7,405 bases of DNA, taken from assembly GCA_031269635.1 (NCBI GenBank), contig JAISYY010000036.1, positions 1-7,405 of the forward strand, in the 5' to 3' direction. The notes under the pieces were generated by a model. The model did not search any database and was not told the origin of the DNA. It saw nothing but the letters and a program-made list of their open reading frames with translations. The translations under genes and the position numbers were made by a program. How positions within the stretch are numbered: the stretch's first letter is position 1; each line of letters starts with the position of its first letter. Below, piece after piece: positions 1 to 5,989 of the stretch. The stretch is from Tannerella sp. GTDB taxonomy: Bacteria > Bacteroidota > Bacteroidia > Bacteroidales > Tannerellaceae.

Positions 1-452
1 TCTGCAAAAACGCCGAGCCAGTTTGTCAGGTAATATCGTCCTCCTATGTGTAAATAACATGCAAATTTGGCCTCGTCTTTTTGGAGCTTGTATGTCCTGA
101 TGTTGAAATTGGGGTCGAAGCCGGCGTATGTGTCGAGTCTGTCGACAAATTGGTAGTGGACGTTTATTCTTAATCCGGCGATGTATATTTTCTCTGTTTC
201 GTCCTTTAATACATCTTTGTAGTAACCGCCAAAAAAGCCGCCTCCAAGCGTACATTCATCGACAAATAATTGCGACAGGCCGTATTCGTAGAAAGCCGAT
301 ACGGCCGTTTTGCTGTCATTGCCGAGTTTCACCCCGACATTCACGCCGATAAGACTTTTGCCTTTTTCAAAAGTATATAAATCGTCGTATTGCGCGTTTG
401 CAGTAAGAGCGGTTACTGCAATCAATATAAAAGTAAATGTTAAATTTCTCAT
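1..452 (-). CDS. Small secreted protein, probable outer-membrane beta-barrel (C-terminus cut off)
   Basis: The reading frame stays open from the ATG at 452 to the left edge, giving 150 complete codons. MRNLTFTFILIAVTALTANA is a clear Sec signal peptide with cleavage before Gln21. The mature part has alternating polar and hydrophobic, aromatic- and Gly-rich segments, such as AFYEYGLSQLFVD, GGGFFGGYYKD, RINVHYQFVDRLDTYAGFD and HIGGRYYLTNWLGVFA, typical of short eight-strand barrels of Bacteroidota. In such proteins a GxRYYxTxxxGVFA segment sits close to the end, so perhaps 20 or so residues are missing. An in-frame ATG at 458 would add Met-Ile; I chose 452 because Arg follows Met directly, but both are possible. 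A weak promoter-like pair (TTTG at 503-506, TAATTTCA at 475-482, spacing 20) overlaps the end of the phosphoesterase gene. Function unknown; a porin or enzyme role is not indicated. Confidence 0.8.
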   Translation of the reverse strand, partial: MRNLTFTFILIAVTALTANAQYDDLYTFEKGKSLIGVNVGVKLGNDSKTAVSAFYEYGLSQLFVDECTLGGGFFGGYYKDVLKDETEKIYIAGLRINVHYQFVDRLDTYAGFDPNFNIRTYKLQKDEAKFACYLHIGGRYYLTNWLGVFA

Positions 453-479
453 AATCATATTATTAAAATAGGTTTGAAA

Positions 480-1628
480 TTAATCTATGTCTTGTGTTGC
501 GTCAAAGCGTAAATGTAACGTTACGATTTCGGAATGTGTACCGATGCGGTAAGGCGGTCCGGCAATTCCGACCCCCGATGAGATGAAAAACTGGGTGTCG
601 CCCTTGCGGTAATATCCGTACGGACATTCATAGACGAGGTGCAGGAGAAGGGAATTGGGCCATACCTGGCCGTTATGCGTATGTCCGTGCAGTCCCAGGT
701 CGGCCCGGTTCATTACGATTTCGTTCAGGCGGTTGGGCTGGTGATCCAATACAATGATGGGCTTCAGCGTGTCGGCCTGTTGTATCAGGGTCTTTAATGA
801 TGCGCGGTTCAGGTGATTTATGTAATCGTCCCGCCCGACGAGGTAGAACGTTGAATCGGGAGGAGCTATTACGGAATCGACAAGCAGGGTAATCCCCGTT
901 TTTTTTATCCATTTTAATTTAGCATGCCGGTTTGCCCGGTATTCATGGTTACCCAGCGTCATATATACGCCCAGCGGCGCGTGCAGTTGCTGCAGGTCTT
1001 CTTCGATGTGTTCCTTTTCTGCAAAGCGTGTTTCATAGTCGATTATATCGCCGACTATGACGATTATGTCGGGATTTTGTTCATTGCAAAGTTTTACGAT
1101 ATGTTGCACCTGTTTCTTCCGGATCATCTCCCCGATGTGCCAGTCGCTTGTCATTACTATGGTCAGGCTGTCGCGTCCCTCCACCGTTTTGGGGATTGTC
1201 AGGTACACATGTTGGATGGAAGGATAGCGGACGTTATGATACCCGAATATCATCAGGCCGGTTATGCCCGCTGTTATGACGATGAATAATATGATTTTGG
1301 TCCTGTCCCAGTATAGATTTACAAACATGGGATACCACGCCCACCGTTTGTTTATGAGCCGGAACAGCTCTAATATCAACAGGGCAATGGTTATATACAT
1401 GGATGCGATATACCAGGTATTGCAGATGAGCATTAATGGAATAAATATCCTGTCCGGGAGATAGTCATGAAACAGGTAACCGGTGAAAAAAATGAGTATT
1501 TCGAGCGCCAGGGCGAGAACAAACGGTATCCGGCAATACTTCTTCCTGGGGAGCGCTTGACGCCCCCGCCACAGGATATATGAACTGAACAATATCTGTC
1601 CAAAAATAGATTGCAGAAATACTCTCAT
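480..1628 (-). CDS. Membrane-anchored metallophosphoesterase, copy B (YkuE/YaeI-like)
   Basis: A 382-residue paralogue of the gene just upstream, with the same plan: hydrophobic segments at roughly 1-20, 33-52, 61-91 and 110-130, then a calcineurin-like phosphoesterase domain from about 154. The metal-binding set is intact: SDWHIG (Asp162, His164), VGDIID (Asp194), GNHEY (Asn227, His228), LDHQP (His296) and GHTHNGQ (His316, His318). A hand alignment of residues 315-369 with 303-357 of copy A gives 31 identities in 55 positions without gaps, while the membrane parts are much less alike, so the duplication is old. It carries a polar C-terminal tail (DATQDID) that copy A lacks. The ATG lies 20 bases downstream of a good Bacteroides-type promoter -7 box, so it may be expressed apart from copy A. 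Substrate unknown; a phospholipid or nucleotide-linked lipid is plausible from the membrane anchor. Confidence 0.9.
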   Translation of the reverse strand: MRVFLQSIFGQILFSSYILWRGRQALPRKKYCRIPFVLALALEILIFFTGYLFHDYLPDRIFIPLMLICNTWYIASMYITIALLILELFRLINKRWAWYPMFVNLYWDRTKIILFIVITAGITGLMIFGYHNVRYPSIQHVYLTIPKTVEGRDSLTIVMTSDWHIGEMIRKKQVQHIVKLCNEQNPDIIVIVGDIIDYETRFAEKEHIEEDLQQLHAPLGVYMTLGNHEYRANRHAKLKWIKKTGITLLVDSVIAPPDSTFYLVGRDDYINHLNRASLKTLIQQADTLKPIIVLDHQPNRLNEIVMNRADLGLHGHTHNGQVWPNSLLLHLVYECPYGYYRKGDTQFFISSGVGIAGPPYRIGTHSEIVTLHLRFDATQDID

Positions 1629-1647
1629 CTTTTCAAGGGTTTGGCCG

Positions 1648-1680
1648 CAAATATATTAATTTTTTTTCTTATTCAACAAA
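1648..1680 (-). promoter_or_regulatory. Bacteroides-type promoter for phosphoesterase copy B
   Basis: Read on the minus strand, TTTG (1677-1680) is followed after 21 bases by TATATTTG (1648-1655). This matches the Bacteroidota housekeeping sigma consensus of TTTG at -33 and TAnnTTTG at -7 with the usual spacing of about 19-21 bases. The spacer holds an A-rich run. The -7 box ends 20 bases before the copy B ATG, so the leader would be short, about 10-15 bases. The -33 element lies inside the last codons of copy A, so copy B could be transcribed on its own as well as by read-through. This is a motif match only. Confidence 0.5.
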
Positions 1681-2766
1681 TGAACATTCAAAAACTACAA
1701 ATTCGCTGCATGTACCTATCCGGAAAGGCGGTCCCCAGAGGGAGATGCCTGATGAGACGTAGAAATTTGTGCTGCCGCGTTTTTCGTAACCGTAGCTTAT
1801 ATCAAACAAGTAACCGGCTAACAGCGAGAGGGGGAAAACCTGTCCGTTATGCGTATGTCCGCTAAACTGCAAGTCTATGGCGCCGGTAGCCTCTGCCGCC
1901 GCCAGTTCGGCCGGCTGGTGGTCGATCAGGACGACAGGCCGCGATTTGTCTGTTAGTTGGATAAGATCCCTGACGGAGAGGCGGTCCCGGTTGGATTTGT
2001 CATCCCGTCCGATAAGCTGAAGCCCGCACGGGAGCGTTACGATCGAATCTTTCAGCAGTTTTATCTGCGTTTCCTTTATGAAGTCCGTACAAGCTCCGAT
2101 TCCACTTATATACTCATGGTTGCCCGGCGCCATGTAGATTCCCATCGCCGCATGAAGGCGGTTCAGTTCCTTATCCATCTCCTCGTCGACAACAGGGATG
2201 ATACTGTTATCAATCAGGTCGCCGCCGATTAGGATAAGGTCCGGATTTTCCGCATTGATGCGGTCGACGTCTTTTTTCAGCTTCTTTTTATCCGTTCCCA
2301 GTCCAAGATGCCAGTCGCTTATCGCTACGATTTTCAGTTTGTCTTTGTTTAGTAACGGTTTGTTGATATGTATGTTGAAAACCTGTTTTTCGGGATGTTG
2401 ATAACGCATGTATCCGTAAATCAACAGGCCGGAAGTCAACAACAAAGAGATTACGAATCCGTATTGGAACGAACTGTTGAAAACTTTCACAAGGTCGGTA
2501 ACGGCAAGGAAAATTACCATATACAAGGTAAAAACAAGCCAGCCGGAGCCGATGTGAAACAATACCTGCCCGAGGGAAAAAGGGATTTGCCTGGAACTGC
2601 GGAAGGCGAATACGACGAAGAGCATGAATGCTCCCGCCCAGTAAGACAGGCCGTATCCCCATTTAAGAAAAAGAGAAATTTGTCCAAGGGCCTGTAGCCC
2701 CCGGACAAATATGTAAACGTTACCGAGCAGGTAACTCCCTAACAGTAGAATAAAGAATAGCGGCAT
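1669..2766 (-). CDS. Membrane-anchored metallophosphoesterase, copy A (YkuE/YaeI-like)
   Basis: A 365-residue protein with about four N-terminal hydrophobic segments (roughly 1-20, 33-55, 68-95, 102-120) followed by a calcineurin-like metallophosphoesterase domain (about 143-360). The dinuclear metal site is complete: SDWHLG (Asp151, His153), GGDLID (Asp183), GNHEY (Asn216, His217), IDHQP (His283) and GHTHNGQ (His304, His306). The SSGISLWGPPFRIGT block (338-352) is typical of YkuE/YaeI-type phosphoesterases, some of which act on lipid-linked phosphates such as UDP-2,3-diacylglucosamine; that substrate is only a possibility here. An even number of helices would leave the catalytic domain on the same side as the N-terminus, probably the cytoplasm, but the helix count is uncertain. 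The start lies 9 bases after the nitroreductase stop, suggesting coupling with it. A paralogue follows 40 bases downstream. Confidence 0.9.
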   Translation of the reverse strand: MPLFFILLLGSYLLGNVYIFVRGLQALGQISLFLKWGYGLSYWAGAFMLFVVFAFRSSRQIPFSLGQVLFHIGSGWLVFTLYMVIFLAVTDLVKVFNSSFQYGFVISLLLTSGLLIYGYMRYQHPEKQVFNIHINKPLLNKDKLKIVAISDWHLGLGTDKKKLKKDVDRINAENPDLILIGGDLIDNSIIPVVDEEMDKELNRLHAAMGIYMAPGNHEYISGIGACTDFIKETQIKLLKDSIVTLPCGLQLIGRDDKSNRDRLSVRDLIQLTDKSRPVVLIDHQPAELAAAEATGAIDLQFSGHTHNGQVFPLSLLAGYLFDISYGYEKRGSTNFYVSSGISLWGPPFRIGTCSEFVVFECSFVE

Positions 2767-2775
2767 TCCGAACGT

Positions 2776-3417
2776 TTATTTCTTAGGATACCCGACCGGA
2801 TTGTTAAGCATGATGTATTGCTTGTCCGTCAATTTAAGCGCTTTCGTAAGCTCCTCTTTATCCATCGTGGCGCGGGGTACGGTCGACAGGCCTGCCGCCG
2901 CGCAGAATACATTTATATTCTGGCATACGATGCCCGCATCCATCGCCGCTATCAGGCGCGTATGTTCGTTCGCGGGATCGCCGAGTTTTTCGAGATTGGC
3001 TACGAGAACGATACTTAATGGAGCTGTTGCCGCAAAATCCTGTCCGCTTGCGACGGCCTTCCTGTAATCGCCTTTTGATAACGGCTTTAATATGTTCTGA
3101 CCGGCGTCATACAGGTATGTCCCGTCTTCGCGCACTACATACACATCAATTTCCTGGCGGTTCATTGCGGAAGGAGCCGTCCGTCTCCCGTCGTTACGGT
3201 TTACGCCGTTCGCCGCCCATAGCAGATCCGACAGATCCTGCAGGGAGATATCTGTCGCGTCAAACTCGCGATCCGAATGTCTGTCGGATAGTGCTTTCAT
3301 TACTGCAGAGCCGCGGGATTTGTCCGGCCGGTTGAGCTTAACCGCCTGCAGTTCCTGTGCAGAAACAGTTGATAATGTCATAAACAAAGCGGCTAATGTG
3401 AAAACTATTTTCTTCAT
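2776..3417 (-). CDS. Exported nitroreductase-family protein (SagB/ThcOx-like dehydrogenase)
   Basis: A 213-residue protein with a Sec-type signal peptide: Lys2-Lys3, a hydrophobic core to about residue 17, and a likely cut after TVSA at 20, before Gln21. The mature part is a small nitroreductase-fold domain. RHSDREFD (46-53) fits the RxSxRxF flavin-contacting motif, ISLQDLSDLLWAANGVNR (57-74) is the classic helix, and RRTAPSAMNRQEIDVYVV (78-95) is the APSxxNxQ segment. DAGIVCQNINVFCAAAGLSTV (160-180) is the region that binds flavin and forms the dimer. Family members use FMN and a nicotinamide cofactor to reduce nitro compounds, quinones or flavins, or oxidise azolines in SagB-type enzymes; the substrate here is unknown. 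A periplasmic site is an inference from the signal peptide. It starts 27 bases after exuT, with no clear promoter in that gap, and ends 9 bases before a metallophosphoesterase gene, so those two are probably co-transcribed. Confidence 0.85.
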   Translation of the reverse strand: MKKIVFTLAALFMTLSTVSAQELQAVKLNRPDKSRGSAVMKALSDRHSDREFDATDISLQDLSDLLWAANGVNRNDGRRTAPSAMNRQEIDVYVVREDGTYLYDAGQNILKPLSKGDYRKAVASGQDFAATAPLSIVLVANLEKLGDPANEHTRLIAAMDAGIVCQNINVFCAAAGLSTVPRATMDKEELTKALKLTDKQYIMLNNPVGYPKK

Positions 3418-3444
3418 AATTCAATAAATAATAGGGTTGTTTCT

Positions 3445-4890
3445 TTAAACTTCAACAGGCTTATACTTGGGTACCAGTGCTTTCATGACGACCCATCCGA
3501 TCAGATACGCTACGGCGCAGAAGATGAAAATCATAAAGTAACCGGACGGCTCGCCCCGGAATCCGAGGAAACTCATGTTCGTCTTGCCGGTATAGTCGAA
3601 GAGCATCCCGGCGCATTTCTGGATAAAAAACGACCCTAACCCGCCGGCCATTCCGCCGATTCCGGTGATCGTGGCGATGGCCGTCTTCGGGAACATGTCG
3701 CCTACCGTCGAAAAGATATTAGCCGACCATGCCTGGTGCGCCGCCGCAGCAATGCCGATGATAATTACGGGTAGCCAGTACGAATAATCGCCCAATGGCT
3801 GGGCAAAAAGCGCTAACAGCGGGAAGAAGGCGAATATCAGCATGGAGCGCATGCGTCCGGCATACGGGTTCATCCCTTTTTTGCTGATAAAATAGGAGGG
3901 TAGCCAGCCGCCGTAGATGGAAATCATTACAATCGTGTAAAGAATGGTAAGCGGAAGCACTTGAGCGGTGCCTTCAAGATGGAAAACGGTTTGCAGGTAT
4001 TTTGGCATCCAGAACAGATAAAACCACCAAACGCCGTCGGTCATGAATTTGCCGAATGCAAACGCCCACGTTTGTTTGAACCGGAAACACCGGATGAACG
4101 GCAGTTTTTTCTCGTCCGTTTCGTCCTTAACGCTGCTTTCCGTTAGCTTATCCTGCTGTATATAGGCCAGCTCCTGTTTGTTTACTTTGGGATGCTGGTC
4201 CGGTTTTTTGTAGGTAAATACCCAGAATGCCATCCAGACGAATCCCAGCAAGCCGATGATGATAAACGTAGCTTCCCATCCCCACAATTCGGCAATGTAG
4301 AGGATCGATGCCGGGGCAATCATCGCGCCGATGGTTGCGCCCGAATTGAAAATGCTTGTCGAGAAAGCGCGGTCTTTCTTCGGAAAATATTCGGCAGTAG
4401 CCTTGATGGCGGCGGGGAAGTTGCCTGCTTCGCCGAGCGCCAGTACAAACCGGGCGGAGATGAACAGGATAACGCTTACGCTAACGACCATAGCCCCGTC
4501 GTCGATATGAGAAATGATCTCTTTCGCTTCGGCAAAGTTCACAAACCATTCGCCGGCAAGAATCCCCGATGTTGCAATGCCGCAGTAGGCATGCAAACAT
4601 GCGCCGACCGACCAGATGCCGATTGCCCAGAGAAATCCCTTTTTGGTGCCCATCCAGTCTACGAACTTTCCTGCGAATAACATGCATACGGCGTAAAGTA
4701 TGGAGAACCATGCCGTGATATTCCCGTAGTCGTCGTTTGTCCATCCAAATTCCGGCCCGATGAACTTGGGCCACGTCAACGACAGCACTTGTCTGTCCAG
4801 ATAATTAATTGTTGTTGCAAAGAACAACATCGCACAGATCATCCAGCGATAATTTGTCATTTTTCCCGATGATTGAAATAAATTGCTCAT
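3445..4890 (-). CDS. exuT: Hexuronate transporter, MFS anion:cation symporter family (ExuT-like)
   Basis: Inner-membrane major facilitator protein of 481 residues, predicted to bring galacturonate and/or glucuronate in with protons. Family marks are TINYLDRQVLS in the first membrane segment (about 27-37), the loop 2-3 region GKFVDWMGTKKG (74-85), and the fourth-helix block ARFVLALGEAGNFPAAIKA (about 146-164), typical of the ExuT/GudP-like anion:cation symporters. Further hydrophobic helices run to about 468. A charged cytoplasmic central loop (about 228-270, rich in Lys, Asp and Glu) separates the two six-helix halves. The periplasmic loop between helices 3 and 4 (about 105-140) is longer than in E. 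coli ExuT, carrying roughly 25-30 extra residues. The gene starts 28 bases after kdgK and probably shares its transcript. Substrate assignment rests on family resemblance plus the uxaC-kdgK context; a related sugar acid such as gluconate or galactonate is possible. Confidence 0.85.
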   Translation of the reverse strand: MSNLFQSSGKMTNYRWMICAMLFFATTINYLDRQVLSLTWPKFIGPEFGWTNDDYGNITAWFSILYAVCMLFAGKFVDWMGTKKGFLWAIGIWSVGACLHAYCGIATSGILAGEWFVNFAEAKEIISHIDDGAMVVSVSVILFISARFVLALGEAGNFPAAIKATAEYFPKKDRAFSTSIFNSGATIGAMIAPASILYIAELWGWEATFIIIGLLGFVWMAFWVFTYKKPDQHPKVNKQELAYIQQDKLTESSVKDETDEKKLPFIRCFRFKQTWAFAFGKFMTDGVWWFYLFWMPKYLQTVFHLEGTAQVLPLTILYTIVMISIYGGWLPSYFISKKGMNPYAGRMRSMLIFAFFPLLALFAQPLGDYSYWLPVIIIGIAAAAHQAWSANIFSTVGDMFPKTAIATITGIGGMAGGLGSFFIQKCAGMLFDYTGKTNMSFLGFRGEPSGYFMIFIFCAVAYLIGWVVMKALVPKYKPVEV

Positions 4891-4918
4891 ACATATCTAA
4901 TTTAAATGTTAATATCCG

Positions 4919-5962
4919 TCATCTTGATACGCGGCCGGAGCCGTCGCCTTTCATGAGATTTTCCACTTCGGCGACCGTCACGAGATTGAAGTCGCCGTAT
5001 ATCGTATGTTTCAGGCAGGACGCGGCGACGGCAAAGTCGAGCGCTTTCCGGTCGTCCGCCGGCCAGGTTATCAGCCCATAGATCAGTCCGCCCATGAACG
5101 AATCGCCGCCTCCGACGCGATCTACGATATGGGTTATGTCGTAGCGTTTGGACTGTTTAAGCGTATTGTCCGAATAGAGGACGCCGCCCCAGGTGTTATG
5201 GTTTGCGTTTATTGCTCCGCGCAGCGTGACAATCATTTTTTTGCAGCGGGGGAATTTTTTCATCATTTGCGTGCATACGGATTCAAATCCGGCTGCGTTT
5301 ATCTCGCCGCCGGTTGATGTTGCGTCGAATCCTTCCGGTTTTATCCCGAATACTTTTTCGCAGTCTTCTTCGTTGCCGAGAATGATGTCGCATCCTTCCA
5401 CGAGCGCCGGCATCACTTCGGCGGCCGTTTTCCCGTATTTCCACAGGTTTTTGCGGTAATTAAGGTCGCATGATACCGTTATTCCCATTTCATTGGCTGT
5501 TCCCACGGCTTCGAGGCAGGCCTCCGCCGCGCCTTGCGACAGGGCAGGCGTTATGCCGGTCCAGTGGAACCATTGCGTGTCTTTAAAGACTTCTTTCCAG
5601 TCGATCATGCCTTTTTCGATGGTCGCTATGGATGAGCCGGCGCGGTCGTATATAACTTTTGATGCACGTGACACGGCTCCCGTTTCCAGGAAGTAGATGC
5701 CGACGCGGTCGCCTCCGCGGAGGATATTGTTCACGGATACGTTGCGGGAACGCAACTGCATGATGCAGGCTTCTGCGATGTCATTTTTGGGAAGGCGCGT
5801 CACGAAATCCGCTTCGATACCGTAGTTGGCAAGTGATACGGCTACGTTGGCTTCGCCTCCTCCGAACGTTGCGCTGTATTCGCCGGCCTGCGAGAAGCGC
5901 AGGTAACCCGGCGTTGCCAGGCGCAACATGATTTCTCCGAATGTTACTACTTTTTTACCCAT
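4919..5962 (-). CDS. kdgK: 2-keto-3-deoxygluconate kinase (PfkB family)
   Basis: Predicted cytoplasmic ribokinase/PfkB-family kinase that phosphorylates 2-keto-3-deoxygluconate to KDPG with ATP, the step before KDPG aldolase. The 347-residue length is normal to slightly long for the family. The N-terminal substrate-side signature is FGGGEANVAVSLANYG at about 33-48. The C-terminal PfkB signature is DRVGGGDSFMGGLIYGL at 281-297, with Asp287 in the position of the catalytic base. The usual GAGD reads GGGD here (Gly285 for Ala), which I judge a tolerated subfamily variant. Other landmarks are SCDLNYRKNLW (164-174) and ILGNEEDCEKVFG (194-206), which match sugar-acid kinases better than ribokinase or fructokinase. 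It lies 27 bases after uxaC and 28 bases before the uronate transporter, which strongly supports KDG as substrate. The alternative, another PfkB sugar kinase, is unlikely in this context. The stop is TGA. Confidence 0.92.
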   Translation of the reverse strand: MGKKVVTFGEIMLRLATPGYLRFSQAGEYSATFGGGEANVAVSLANYGIEADFVTRLPKNDIAEACIMQLRSRNVSVNNILRGGDRVGIYFLETGAVSRASKVIYDRAGSSIATIEKGMIDWKEVFKDTQWFHWTGITPALSQGAAEACLEAVGTANEMGITVSCDLNYRKNLWKYGKTAAEVMPALVEGCDIILGNEEDCEKVFGIKPEGFDATSTGGEINAAGFESVCTQMMKKFPRCKKMIVTLRGAINANHNTWGGVLYSDNTLKQSKRYDITHIVDRVGGGDSFMGGLIYGLITWPADDRKALDFAVAASCLKHTIYGDFNLVTVAEVENLMKGDGSGRVSR

Positions 5963-5989
5963 ACTGTTTTATTGTCATTTATACTAAAT

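Noticed and set aside
128..352. Plus-strand open frame (74 codons) near the left edge
   Set aside because: Antisense to the secreted beta-barrel-like protein, Arg- and Cys-rich with no motif; the minus-strand frame has a convincing signal peptide and stays open to the edge.
475..506. TTTG-20-TAATTTCA promoter-like pair ahead of the beta-barrel gene
   Set aside because: The -7 box misses two of the six fixed bases, so it is noted in the gene entry but is too weak to list as its own feature.
924..1289. Plus-strand open frame (121 codons) opposite phosphoesterase copy B
   Set aside because: Antisense to the conserved catalytic region of a clear gene; no domain recognised.
1661..1667. Run of seven T on the plus strand after phosphoesterase copy A
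   Set aside because: On the transcribed minus strand it reads as A, there is no hairpin before it, and it falls in the spacer of the predicted promoter, so it is not a terminator.
3418..3444. Possible promoter or terminator in the exuT-nitroreductase gap
   Set aside because: AT-rich (TATTATTTATTG on the minus strand) but no TAnnTTTG match with a spaced TTTG, and no inverted repeat followed by a T run.
4192..4680. Plus-strand open frame (162 codons) opposite exuT
   Set aside because: Fully antisense to the transporter, rich in charged residues and Cys as expected from the complement of hydrophobic helices; no motif or plausible start signal.
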